From: Zhengitettix transpicula
Lineage: Eukaryota; Arthropoda; Insecta; Orthoptera; Tetrigidae
Assembly: GCA_037074705.1 (NCBI GenBank)
Contig: CM073594.1
Location: 76,695,009 to 76,759,008, forward strand
DNA length: 64,000 nt
Reading direction: 5' to 3'
Shown here piece by piece: positions 54,014 through 64,000 of the stretch. The notes under the pieces were generated by a model. It saw only the letters and a program-made list of their open reading frames with translations. It was not told where the DNA came from and ran no database searches. Positions within the stretch are counted from its first letter, which is position 1, and every line of letters begins with the position of its first letter. A program made the translations under genes and the position numbers.

Positions 54014-57000
54014 CTATAAGAAAAATTAATACATTTATTAACTGATGAAATATATTTGAAAAAAACAGTGGTCGACAGTTCTGCAACAAGAAACAATTTG
54101 TATGGGGCATTCTAAAGTGTGACATTTTTTACATTGATGGCCAGATTATTATGACACACTATCAGTACTTTGTTGAGGCACCTTTTGTGTTCAATACAGC
54201 TGTCATTCTTTTTAACATCAACTCCATGTGCAAAGTGATGCGAGAAACCTTGCACCAAGTCTGATAATTCAGTGCTCAGTTGTGAGATTTCATAGTTGCG
54301 GAACCAGCTGCAGGGTGTTGGCTCTTTCAATTTCATTCCACAAATGCTCAATTGGATTGAGATCTGGAGATTATGGAGGCACCTAAGAAAGGTAGCCTTT
54401 CATTTGCACAATATGGACACCACGGTATGTTTTTTTTTAAGGATAAGATGAACTTGATCAGCAACGATACTCTGGTATTATCAAACTAAAAGAATTCTTA
54501 AATAAAGTCAGAAGAAAATGGACATTTAATATTCTGTTAAATTCAAGAATTACATCTCCAATGAAATCAAGAATACATAAAGAATTATGTTCAGTCCCAG
54601 CTTTTGGATTTCATCATTAATGAGAAAGGAGATCTAAATTAATATAAATCTATGGAATAATTATGTTAAAGTTACCTAGAAAAAGAATTAATTAAAATTA
54701 TAAATATATTTGATATTTTATTGTATCTAATAATAAATCACTATGTATACTTGCATATCTGTACCTTCTCTTTTTTTAAAAAAATAAAGACTACTATCAA
54801 TATTTGGCTAATTTTTCCTGTAGAAGAATTTTGGTAATGTAAGGAAATTATGTACTCCATTGACACATGATTAAGTCTTATATTGAGGACAATATGTTAT
54901 GTTTGTTTTTGTTTTTTCTGACTAATTTGCCTGTGTTCATACATTTATAGAAGAAAATATTACGTATACAATTAAGTAGACAAGTTTATTTGTTAGCTCG
55001 CAAGTCTGCAGATTTTTCTGTGCTGTTTCCTGACTTCTTGTCAACTCATTTGTTAGAAATAATAACGTCAAATACATGATTTATTATAATTTTATAATGA
55101 TAATCCTCATGCCTAATTTGCCAGATGTTGGTGATTTTTGTATTTTTGAATAACATCTAAAATGAAATCTCTACCATTAGTAGCCATTGTACTGTACTAA
55201 GCAGTTAAGCCGCAGGCTACTCTTTACCCCCACACATAGTTAGTTTTTGGACTGGCACAGTGCTGCTGTTTGGATGGATGGCTGAACCATGTGCCAGTTT
55301 TAGACAAAGACCTCAGTCTACTTTGTCGATGTCTGCCAATGTTGGCCATTATGTGGTTGAGGGCACAGTTCCTCACCAATTTAACCCTTAATCTATTTCT
55401 GGTTTATCTTCTTACTATGGACGAATTGGACAGATATTCTGTATGAATTCCTCCACAACCTAAACACCAAATATCCAATTTACTTCACATAGAACTATTC
55501 ATCTGCCATCTTCACCTTCATATAAGTTGATATCAACCTTGCTGGTGTAATTACCACATGAAACATACCAACCACTGACAATACCCTCTCCTTCACCAGT
55601 TGTTAATCTGACCACATCAAATACTCCTTTCTATACAGCATAATGTTTTTGAGGAGATCAAAATAATCCAGCCACCTACTCAACCAAATCCTCAATGCCA
55701 TCATAGGTAGAAAATACCCCAGAGACCACAACCAAAAACAGATATCCTGTCTTATCCAATTTCCCAAATATACTAGTTAAAAAACTGAAAAAAGCACATA
55801 CCTTACAATATATCATATGTTCAATAATTTAGTTATAATTAATGTAATATAGCCACAAGTCTACAATTTATTATATAAATTTACATAAAACACAAAACAT
55901 TTCTTTCCTATCATTAGGGACCTCTTCAGTTGTATATAATTAACAAAATATTAATTGAACTGTAAAATTTAGACTGCTTCCAAAACATTCATAACTGAAA
56001 TTCAATTATTTAATTCAAGAACAGAATAATTATACCGTGTTAAATGTGATTTAGTAAATTGTAGGTGAGCTTGTGTCCAGGTATGTACAGTGGATGGAGA
56101 AGGCTCGTACCTGATGAGGAGTCCACTCAGATGATTAAAAGCACCGCATACCAAGTAGAGATCCCAGGTTTGATTCCTGGTTCAGATGAGATTTTTCCAT
56201 CCTTATCCTTAAGCAAGTTTCATAGCCTTCAATGCGTAGCTTCATTTTAAAGCATTTCTTTTGCTCTTTAAACCACTAAATTCAAATGTCCCCTTGAATA
56301 CTTGCTATCTGCTAAAGGTTCAGTAAACCTTTACAACATACTCACTCATCATAGAATACACCCAACCACGTTGACACTTGTGTGGTAGGAACATGTAGCA
56401 TGTATATACCCTATCAACCTATTGTAATCCTTCAGAATTTGCAAAATGTCAGTCTCTCACATATAATTAATCAGATAAGGATTACATTTTGGTTTGCAGT
56501 ATACAATAAATTTCAAGTCATATTACTGCAAGAGACTCAAATTTTAATTGGGAAGAATTTGATTATGTACTTGTTAATAAAAAGGAAATGACTGGCTTGA
56601 GTCAGCTTTCTGCATTAATTTGGTTTTATAAATTATCTCTGAACAAAACACAATAACAAACCTGTAATTGACAACATTCCTACACAACAGTAAATAAGCC
56701 CTGCATGGCTTTCTGCTCCTGGTCTGGAACCGAATCCCCCATCAAAGTTCATACAGGACATGACAAAATCGACAGCTTTGTCAACGTTAATAGCATCAAG
56801 TCTTCCCTGAAACACAAGTTGGGTTGTAGTAGGCTAGAAAACAGTCTTTTCGATGTTACAAATGTGGTAAGTAAATAAATTCAGTAAAGCAAAGAGAAAT
56901 AAACAGAAAAAACTATCTTACAAATAAACAAGAACAACGATTAATCATTAGACCATATAGGTTATATATGAATATAACCATAAATGTTGCTAAGATATGT

Positions 57001-60000
57001 GTATCAGTTTAATGTTAATGGATAAACCATTGGATTTCAGACATTAATCTAGCATAATATATCTTATATATTGTAGTAATCAGTTTGCATGCCAAATAGT
57101 TTTTGGGTAAACTGCAACGATTCTATGTAATCTCTTTAGTTCCATTATGAATAATAATTTCTAGGTCTAGCATATGTGTATAAATCATTAGATTTGTCAG
57201 TTCTTGGGCACCAGATTCTTTTATCAAGTGAATAAACAAACTTTGATGATTAATAGTTTATTGATTGAAACATAAATTACTCAGAAGTGGTTTTTGACGC
57301 ACACAACACTTGGCTTTTAAGTACCTTTTTGTAGAGCATCTGTTTTGTTCCACTCTTGACTTGGAACTGATCTTTCAAGGTGATAGCAAAAATTCTCACA
57401 CGCCTGCTCCAATGGTTGAGAACTCGACAATGCACAAAAATACCCACTTAATTACAATCAACAGAATTTTCAATGCAACTAACAAAAAACTGTTTTTCTG
57501 GTTCAGGTACCACAATGAGAACAACCAGACCATGAGATTCACAATAAAAATTTCAATGTCTAATAGCATGGTGTCATGTTTGGTTTGGGTTTCTGGACAG
57601 TTTATGTAGCAGATGACCTCGATCCAGTGTTTCTGTGAGCAGCAGGAGACTTTTACTTTCTGTGAGGTATGATGATACAATTTTATCTGTGAACAACTTT
57701 TTTTTAAAAAAAACTGTTATCTGTTTTATGTGAAAATTATTTATTACTTTTGTTCTGAGAATATATTTGTTTTATTATTCAAAAAGAGGGGTTGTGATTG
57801 AAATTGTGTTTTGTAAATAAGGTGGAACTTATAAAGTTGTTTCAAAAGAATGCTGCATGTCTATACACAAATTATTATTCATCTTAGTAGTTACCCTCGC
57901 TCAAAGAGAGACATTATTTGAAATTGAATTAGTTCATGATAATGTTGTAAATTTTTTTAAAAAATGTAAACTTAGCTGATTTCTTAAATTGTGTAGTTTT
58001 CCTACTAATTTCAGAGCCGGTCAATTCAAGTATGACGCTAATTTCTCCATCACAAGTTACTTTAGTGGATTTTTAAATTCTGGATTCTGAATGTCCCAAA
58101 ATTATTGGTTTCAATTCTAATGCTGCAATGAGCCTGCAAACATCCTTGTGGGCTAACTTTTTATTGGATTTGGCCATTTTACTCTCAACAAATTTTGTTG
58201 GTACTCGCCAAGAGCATTGAGAAAATGTTTACACTAGCAATAATCATGAAACAATACAACTGTTGGAGAGCTCCCCCTCTACTTTTGGTAAGAACTCACA
58301 CAGACCTTTACAGTTGCAAGTTTTACTCTCAAGAGTATATCTATCACTCTCGAAAGTAAAAAACTCATGTGTAAATGCACCTTTATCCTCGCTCTCCTCA
58401 GCTCACACTGCTGCATTTTAGCTCAGTGTTCCATGACTGTTATTATTTCAAAAGGCCTCTCCATGACTGAATCTTTAAATTAACTATTGCCAAACAGGCT
58501 TCATAGCCCTGTAAAGCCCCAAGAATAAAATACTTGAATTAATTAATTAAAAATGTGCACAGCACACACAAGTAAATTTGGTAGTAAATGGCAACGTTTA
58601 TAGAAATTACCGAACCATGCCTTATTGATCTTATTAATAAGTTATATCACTGTTCACATATGAATCTTAGCCTTACCAATAATGAGAGACAAGCAGTAGC
58701 ACAAAAAGAGAATCTTGTATCTACTTCTCCCCATTTATCACCCCAGAAACTTCCATCTGGCTGTTGCAAATTTTTTACATATTGCACTACTCTATTGACA
58801 TCGATCACTTCAACAGCATCATACATAACTAGAATCTAAAAAAAATGCTTATTAGCTACAAAATAAACACAATTTTAACATAATTATTCAATTGGTACAC
58901 ATAATTGAACTACTTAAAATTAATAATGTCCATTATTATAAGAGTTGTATTGAGAGTTTAAACAAAGCATAAACAAAAAATAATGATCCAGAATATTGAT
59001 GAAAAATATCCATTATTTATATTACCTACTGAGTGCTGGCGTTGCCTGGGTATTTACTTGAATTAACCTGGAGTAGGAAATTATTTTACACTAATCTCTT
59101 GGCATACGTTTCATTTAACCAGAATCAATAGCACTAGCATTTGATACGTTTACATTCCCGTCCCCAACCTAACCTCTAGGCATCTAACTTCAAATAAACC
59201 AGGATGATGACTGACTGTAGTCTCCTACTAAATAAAAACTGTCTAAAAAATTACAACAAATATAAAACCGTAAAAAATACTCGCTAACTTCATAAAATCT
59301 AAAAATACTCCTGATACCTTAAAGGACTAAAGAAATACAACCTTTAACTAAATAGAGACCAAAATAAAGTTTGTACCCTAAGAAAATTAAAAATTACACA
59401 GTAACTTATGTGGGTCAAAAACTACTCTGTCAATCACGTCCACCTCCACACAGAGGAACATAAAATATCATTAATCAGCAAGGTTAATGTCAGAATCAAC
59501 CCTAATATTGGTCTTTTTTGCTTTACTTTTTATGTAAAACCCTTCAACCACCAATATAGGTATTTCCTTCCCATGGCTTTTGGAATTGAAATTAGGCACT
59601 TATAAATTCTAGAATGTCACTAAAATTAAGTGACATCAAAATCATTTTATTTGACACTAATAATGGCCCTTTAAGAATGTTTATATATTCCACTCCCTCC
59701 ACCCCACCCCTAGAGGCGGTAAGTGTGTCCAAACTCCTTGGTGTTTGTGAATCGTAAGTAACATATGTATAAAGTTTGGTAGAAATTGGCCTATGCATTT
59801 AATATTGTAAACGGAAATTAGTGTCACCCCTTTCCACCTCCACTCCTAGGGACTGAACTACATCTTAAGCAGTATGGCAAATGTCAGAATTAAACTCACT
59901 GATTACCATAACCCTGATCCCCATTGTTTACTCATTACTTTATGTAATGGGCTTCACCCACGTCCTCCCCCACCCCTCCAAGTAGGGACTGAACTGCAAC

Positions 60001-62318
60001 TTAACTGACCTAGTGAATGTTAGAATTAAACTCATTGACATCTATAACTCTGGATTTGACATCAATCTTGATTGTTTCACGTTTATTTTAGGTAATTGAC
60101 CTCCTTCCCCTCCCTTAGTGGTGCTGACTTCCCATGCCATATAAGGTTGAAATTATATATTGAAACATAAAAAATATGAATGGTTTAGGAGTGCATTCAT
60201 TTATATATCTATATACAGATATATGAATAACATATATATAAATAACATCAGTATATTTAATTTTCTGATGAAAGGCAGTATATTTATTTATTTATAACAA
60301 TCCAAAATAAATAAACAGGCCATGGCAAAAGTTGAGTTCAGTAGCAGCCACCCGAAAATCATACCCACTCTTTTGCCAATCCCCGCTCCATTGTATTCTC
60401 TATTTCTCCCTACTTCTCTGTAGCTGCAGGATCACATCAAATTGAAAAAGAGAACATGCACTATTCTGCAGGACTTTTCCTTCATTCACAAAATCATATT
60501 ATGTGATAGGGATTCCAGCCTATCCACTGTAATAGCATGAAATTACACATAATTGTAATGTTATTTAAATGATTACCACAATTTCTTAAACACAAATGAC
60601 ATATGAATTGCCCCTCATATTATTTCTTACTTTACTGTCAATTCAGAAACTTCTGACTTACTTAATAATGACCGACTGCTTCATTATCTGTTTCATTTAG
60701 GCATTCTGAACAAGACTTTCAAATGTGACAAGGACAACACATTTTCTTTATTTCCAAAGATAAGTGCTGTGAATAAGTGTTATTCAAGTAATTTTTTTTT
60801 GTGGTTTACTGGATCAAAGTTAACTTTTTTTAAATACTTCCTAGTTTGTTCAACGGACTTGATGTGACATTGCTGTTTCTACAACTGAATTGCCATCTAG
60901 CCATACAGTTTCTCAAAACATGTAAGTACATTAAATGACTAACATTCATCATACATTTTGTTATGATTATAAGTTGCCATGTAACAACAAGGTCTACATT
61001 ACCAGGAAGGTTAGGATGTATTTTGGGTGTGTTTAGAGGGGAGTAGAGGGCTTGTGGACAGTAAAGAGGTTGGGAGGGGGTATGATGTAGAGGTTGTGGC
61101 TACCAAACTCAACCTGTTCCCAGGCCACGAGTCAGAAAAAATATAATAATTGATAAAGCAATAAATAAAGTAAAAATATATCACAATTTCCTCAAAAATT
61201 TTGCAAGTTCACAAGGTGTACATTAGTACAATATTATTTAGATTATTCGGGTACACTATTGGCTTGGAGTAGAAAGGTGAGCAAGAAAAAGTGTAAAGGC
61301 AAATAAATAATTTGGAATCTATAAACTTTGACCAGGCTGAATTTAGTAGGTCTGCCCCCTAATGATTTTTCGGACTCTCATGTTTTGCGCCTGAGTGTTG
61401 TTCTCCCCCTGATGGTGAACAGAGTTTTTCAGTACTGTTCGAAATAGGGGTTTCTACACTTTTTTCTGATCTTCTAGACAATATTTCATGTCATCTTTTT
61501 AATCTGCCACTTTATTGCAGCTTTTTGTTTTCTTTGCCTTCTTTCACATTTTTTTTGCTTATCTTTCTACTCCAAGACAACGGAATACTCAAATAATCTA
61601 AATAATAATGTTATCTCACCATTGTCAACAAAATTAAAATTCACATTAGTCCATAGCGGAGAAATGAATAATTCATAAATAATGCAAAGATCCTTAATTA
61701 ATATGTTGAGAAAAATAAGTTAATATCCCTCTCTGTTGTAACTGAAAACATCATGATCTATATTTTTATTGTAAAAATTTCTTTGTGAATTATTAATTTT
61801 TTCTGACTTGACCAGTTTATTTATTGTATTTATTATATTGAACTTTTCAAATATTTATAATTACTAATCTTGAATAATGGGTAACAAACCTGTACAGAAC
61901 TCAAGGTATAAAGTAAATGTGGATCATGTCCTATACTTGAAGAAATACCGCCACTTTCATCTTGGCACAATTTGATGAACTCTAAAATTTCACATTTATC
62001 CATTCGATGAAGTTGCCCAACTAATTCAATAGCTGTTAAACCCCAGTAAATTCCAGACATCCTAAGGTATTCTGTCATGCAGTATTCCTAAATGTAATAA
62101 AATAGCACCATGATTAAAAATAAAAACTAAGAAAAATTCTACTGAATATTTACATTATTATAATTACTAAGCATTAATAATAAAAATACATTTTTGGAAA
62201 TTATGCCACTATATGTGTATATATTTATATTTTAATTTATTTTCTGCTCAGTCCGACTGGACCAACTGTTGATTTTAGGGTATCAACATTATTCTGTCTA
62301 TTTCCTATCAAATGTATG

Positions 62319-62366
<48 letters not shown>

Positions 62367-63511
62367 TAGAAATTTAAGTTAACTTTATGGGTTTAATACT
62401 CACATACTCATCTTTGTTAGCTCCGTAAGATGCAATATAATCCGAATGTTTCTGTAAAAGCAACTGCTTGGGATGATTATCATTTATTACAACGTCTTTA
62501 ACTGGAGTAGCCTGAAAAAAATTATAATATAACAATATATTTGCTGTATTCTATTAATATATATATATATATATGATTCACGTATTTATGTATGTAAATG
62601 TATATGGCAGATAATTTTACCATTTTCCAGATAAATTAAAGTTCAGTTTTGCATAATATTAAATAGTATGTGTTATTAATCCGTTTTGTAATATTGTACC
62701 ATTCAAATATTGTTTGAGGTTATATTTCTTGACATTTTCACAATCAAACAGCTGGAGTACTAATTTACAACAACCTTTGATCAAAGATTATAAGGTAATG
62801 TATACTCGTAACGTAAGTTTTGAGTCATTCGAAGTTCCTGATGGGAAAATCCCTTAACTAGTAAAGTTATTATTAATTCTGTGACTTTTACTTTATACTA
62901 TCCTTTTGCCTTGTTTGCTTCTTGGCACTTTATTACTGTATCACTGTCAAAAATGAAAAATATACGTGTTTTGAAAAATTAATAATAAAAATAGCCAAAT
63001 ACAGACAAAAGTAGTGATGATATAAATACCACATAACGTCACTGGAAACTTTGTACCTTTCTTCAGGTGCCTACAAAGGCTTTTGAGTTTTTCGACTATA
63101 TTGTGTAGTTGTGTCGCTCAAAGCTCTTGTTTTTAGGTTTTAGCACCTGAAGAAAGGAACAAAGTTTCCAGAAACGTTGCGAGGTATTTATTTTACCATT
63201 TCTTCTGTCCGTATTTGGCTGTTTATCTTATTATTAACATTATCACTGTCGTTCAAAATATCGGTCTGGTTCAGTCTTCTTGTCATTGTTGGTTTCCTTT
63301 CTGCTGTGTTACTACAGTTTACCTGGTTTAACTTGGCTCTTTCCTTCATGTAATAGGCTTTATTCTTACATGGAAGGACAAAATTAATCGACCTACCAGG
63401 TTTCGGTTTTCGTAGATTTTTTGGAGTTGAAACTTTGTTTCGTATTTCGACCCATTTGTTGCCGGGGAGCCGACGTGAAGAGAAGCTAATTATTGTGCAT
63501 AATTCAACCAT
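53628..63511 (-). CDS. RABGGTB: Rab geranylgeranyltransferase subunit beta (RABGGTB)
   Basis: Catalytic subunit of GGTase-II. With the alpha subunit and Rab escort protein it transfers geranylgeranyl groups from GGPP to C-terminal cysteines of Rab GTPases in the cytosol. Exons (5' to 3'): 63511-63323 (or from 63349), 62511-62404, 62087-61890, 58835-58677, 56806-56662, 54013-53628. All junctions are in phase. The body is 331 residues after exon 1, close to the human protein's 331 in total. The zinc ligands are in LPDVCYSW (Asp and Cys) and DPFHTLFG (His). In the numbering from the inner Met they are D246, C248 and H298. Repeated prenyltransferase motifs [17 protein letters not shown] and GGFSDRPGD are present. 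Exon 1 leaves two possible starts: [10 protein letters not shown] (63 residues before the join) in the better ATG context, or MKERAKLNQ (9 residues), closer to family length. Confidence 0.96.
54120..54400 (-). mobile_element. Tc1/mariner transposase C-terminal fragment
   Basis: On the minus strand near 54390-54310 it reads [17 protein letters not shown], the signature end of Tc1-like transposases including the last catalytic acidic residue region. The rest is decayed. It lies in RABGGTB intron 5. Confidence 0.75.
54401..55379. other. RABGGTB intron 5, nothing recognised
   Basis: AT-rich, with no repeat arms that I could pair. The block 55200-55350 has a more even base composition and could belong to the Penelope-like fragment that follows. 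Confidence 0.4.
55380..55790 (+). mobile_element. Penelope-like element fragment
   Basis: Decayed match to 51085-51270: [19 protein letters not shown], LNQILNAI and [10 protein letters not shown] occur at the same spacing as SYHPHHIKHSLPYS, TNRILNAF and NYPSCLLQK. Oriented antisense to RABGGTB. Confidence 0.65.
55885..55945. repeat. Family C-like terminal segment
   Basis: ACATTTCTTTCCTATCATTA and GGGACCTCTTCAGTTG resemble the end words at 32670-32710 and 11055-11080; only one arm was found. Confidence 0.4.
56118..56195 (+). repeat. tRNA-derived SINE fragment (family S1)
   Basis: CACTCAGATGATTAAAAGCA (A-box side), CCAAGTAGAGATCC, GGTTTGATTCCTGG (B box) and a T-rich follow-on. Same family as 16255-16330. 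Confidence 0.7.
56662..56806 (-). CDS. RABGGTB: RABGGTB exon 5
   Basis: Forty-eight codons plus one base: [40 protein letters not shown] and LSIT. The AESHAG motif binds the prenyl diphosphate region. Confidence 0.96.
56807..58676. other. RABGGTB intron 4, no firm element
   Basis: Open frames at 57310-57609 (plus) and 57396-57680 (minus) overlap and show no family motif. The block 57340-57660 has a more even composition than its flanks and may be a transposon relic. A block at 58015-58200 (minus) is likewise unplaced. Confidence 0.4.
58677..58835 (-). CDS. RABGGTB: RABGGTB exon 4
   Basis: Fifty-three codons: [40 protein letters not shown] and ATACLSLL. The WGEVDTRFS segment lines the active-site barrel in the family. 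Confidence 0.96.
59035..60150 (-). mobile_element. Helitron-like element, internally repetitive
   Basis: The left end, read on the minus strand, is CCAGGCAACGCCAGCACTCA, the counterpart of GGGCAACGCCGGCACCCAG at 42793-42811. Inside are repeated units of about 120-130 bases: AATGTCAGAATTAAACTCA, TTTATGTAATGGGCTTCACC and GGGACTGAACT at about 59855-59985, again at about 59985-60110, and a weaker third copy near 59480-59560. No transposase was seen. Confidence 0.55.
60300..61200. other. RABGGTB intron 3, unclassified
   Basis: Contains a mixed-composition block (60310-60460) and a G-rich stretch (61000-61090) with no family resemblance that I can name. Confidence 0.4.
61205..61620. repeat. Foldback repeat family E
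   Basis: The left arm (about 61228-61300: ATTATTTAGATTATTCGG, TTGGAGTAGAAAGGTGAGCA) is mirrored on the right (about 61540-61612: CTTATCTTTCTACTCCAAGA, CAAATAATCTAAATAATA). The loop of about 240 bases has no coding motif. Confidence 0.85.
61890..62087 (-). CDS. RABGGTB: RABGGTB exon 3
   Basis: Sixty-six codons: [37 protein letters not shown] and TLSSVQ. First prenyltransferase alpha-alpha repeats. Acceptor TTTAG, donor GTTTGT. Confidence 0.97.
62240..62365. repeat. Repeat B-related segment plus AT microsatellite
   Basis: GACTGGACCAACTGTTGATT resembles 22121-22145 and 22873-22900; the (AT)n run follows at about 62323-62362. Confidence 0.7.
62404..62511 (-). CDS. RABGGTB: RABGGTB exon 2
   Basis: Thirty-six codons: [20 protein letters not shown], then [15 protein letters not shown]. 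This equals the start of most family members (human TPQKDVIIK...). Confidence 0.95.
62975..63240. repeat. Foldback repeat family A in RABGGTB intron 1
   Basis: The left arm ATAGCCAAATACAGACAAAA, ATAAATACCACATAACGT and CCTTTCTTCAGGTGCCTA is mirrored by TAGCACCTGAAGAAAGGAAC, AGAAACGTTGCGAGGTATTT and CGTATTTGGCTG. It lies 85 bases inside the intron from the exon 1 donor. Confidence 0.88.
63323..63511 (-). CDS. RABGGTB: RABGGTB exon 1 (start ambiguous)
   Basis: Chosen because the donor CAG|GTAAAC at 63322 joins in phase to exon 2 and an open frame lies upstream. ATG at 63511 has context ACAACAATGG. ATG at 63349 gives MKERAKLNQ. The longer version adds 54 basic, Lys/Arg-rich residues unlike known family members. 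A four-codon upstream ORF (ATG CGA TAC TGA, 63534-63523) precedes it. Confidence 0.7.
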
Positions 63512-63777
63512 TGTTGTGCCACTCAGTATCGCATTGTTTCTCGACCACCCCTGCGCATCTAGTCAAACAATAGCTTCTCAGTGTTTTTGTTGTGAGTTTT
63601 TTTACTGATTAAAAGTGAATGCTTCTATTCTATACGAGTCAGTAATTATACTTTATAGTTATTTTTATTTTAAAACAATCCGGACGTAAACTAACGATTC
63701 ATCGACAGCGGGACTTCAGTTTACTGGTCCTTGCGGAATTGTACTTGTTAAAAATTTGCATATTGCAACCGTGCAAT
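63512..63777. promoter_or_regulatory. Candidate bidirectional promoter
   Basis: Only 266 bases separate the outer RABGGTB start codon (minus) from an ATG opening a good exon candidate on the plus strand. The stretch has a more balanced composition than the introns and no repeat arms. No TATA box was seen. Confidence 0.4.
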
Positions 63778-63820
63778 ATGGAACCAATGAAAATTCTCAA
63801 AGCCAGCAAAGGAATCAAAA
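63778..63820 (+). CDS. Possible first coding exon of an unrecognised plus-strand gene
   Basis: ATG in context GCAATATGGAA opens MEPMKILKASKGIK and meets a strong donor A|GTAAGA after 43 bases. If unspliced, the frame stops after 29 codons. The family is not recognised; the peptide is basic. The call rests on start context, donor strength and the head-to-head position only. Confidence 0.3.
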
Positions 63821-64000
63821 GTAAGATTCCTGAAATTAGCCGCATGTACGGAAAAGCTTATCGATGACGATTGTGGCGAAAAAGGAAGTAATCAGCGATG
63901 CTAATGTAGTAAAAGGCGTGAATATACGAACGAAACAGAGATCGTATACATTCGAAAACCTCGAACATTTATTAATTTAGATCAATAAAAAACACTAAGT

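Noticed and set aside
57310..57680. Overlapping plus and minus open frames
   Set aside because: No motif of any family in either frame; perhaps relic DNA, not supported as a gene.
59035..60150. CRISPR-like array suggested by units of about 125 bases
   Set aside because: Units are long, diverged and adjacent with no unique spacers, in a eukaryotic intron; fits an element with internal repeats.
63188..63322. Continuation of the RABGGTB exon 1 frame past 63323
   Set aside because: It crosses a strong donor (CAG|GTAAAC) that joins exactly in phase to exon 2, and then enters a foldback repeat.

Overview
The window is from an animal nuclear genome, most likely an insect. It is AT-rich, and its three recognisable genes have short exons with GT-AG introns spread over 10-17 kb each. 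The proteins match arthropod and vertebrate housekeeping genes, and most of the remaining DNA is decayed transposable elements. The species cannot be named from the sequence. The element mix (Penelope-like, BEL/Pao, non-LTR, P/THAP9-like, hAT, Helitron-like, many foldback repeats) would suit a large-genome hemimetabolous insect, but that is inference.

Layout. (1) 1-880: reverse transcriptase of a non-LTR retrotransposon on the minus strand, open to the window edge. (2) 1181-18648, minus: cytoplasmic dynein light intermediate chain (Dlic), nine exons; the last exon(s) lie beyond the window. Its introns carry a BEL/Pao remnant, non-LTR remnants, a gag/protease remnant and foldback repeats. (3) 18649-20723: divergent intergenic region. 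(4) 20724-38086, plus: RBM39 (Caper in flies), ten coding exons, complete, 520 codons. (5) 38.5-53.5 kb: gene-free, TE-rich stretch. It holds a perfect 234-bp-arm palindrome with tRNA-like heads, a candidate solo LTR, a Helitron-like element, and a Penelope-like element interrupted by a 6-kb hAT-type insertion. That insertion itself contains a P/THAP9-like transposase relic, which is interrupted by a foldback repeat. A relic of a KRBA2-type integrase gene follows. (6) 53628-63511, minus: Rab geranylgeranyltransferase beta subunit (RABGGTB), six exons, complete. (7) 63778-63820, plus: a possible first coding exon of an unrecognised gene, head-to-head with RABGGTB.

The three genes act in separate basic processes: dynein cargo-adaptor binding, splicing/transcription co-activation, and Rab prenylation. 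They are not a functional cluster. All exon joins were checked by reading frame: exon lengths and split codons agree throughout, so these gene models are firm at coding level. UTRs and transcription starts are not.

No new gene system is supported. The most informative structure is the nested transposon block at 42.8-51.6 kb. There a 7-of-8 match target-site duplication and a second copy of the host repeat together reveal the pre-insertion sequence. That comparison also shows that a repeat scattered through all three genes is probably the 3' tail of a Penelope-like element.
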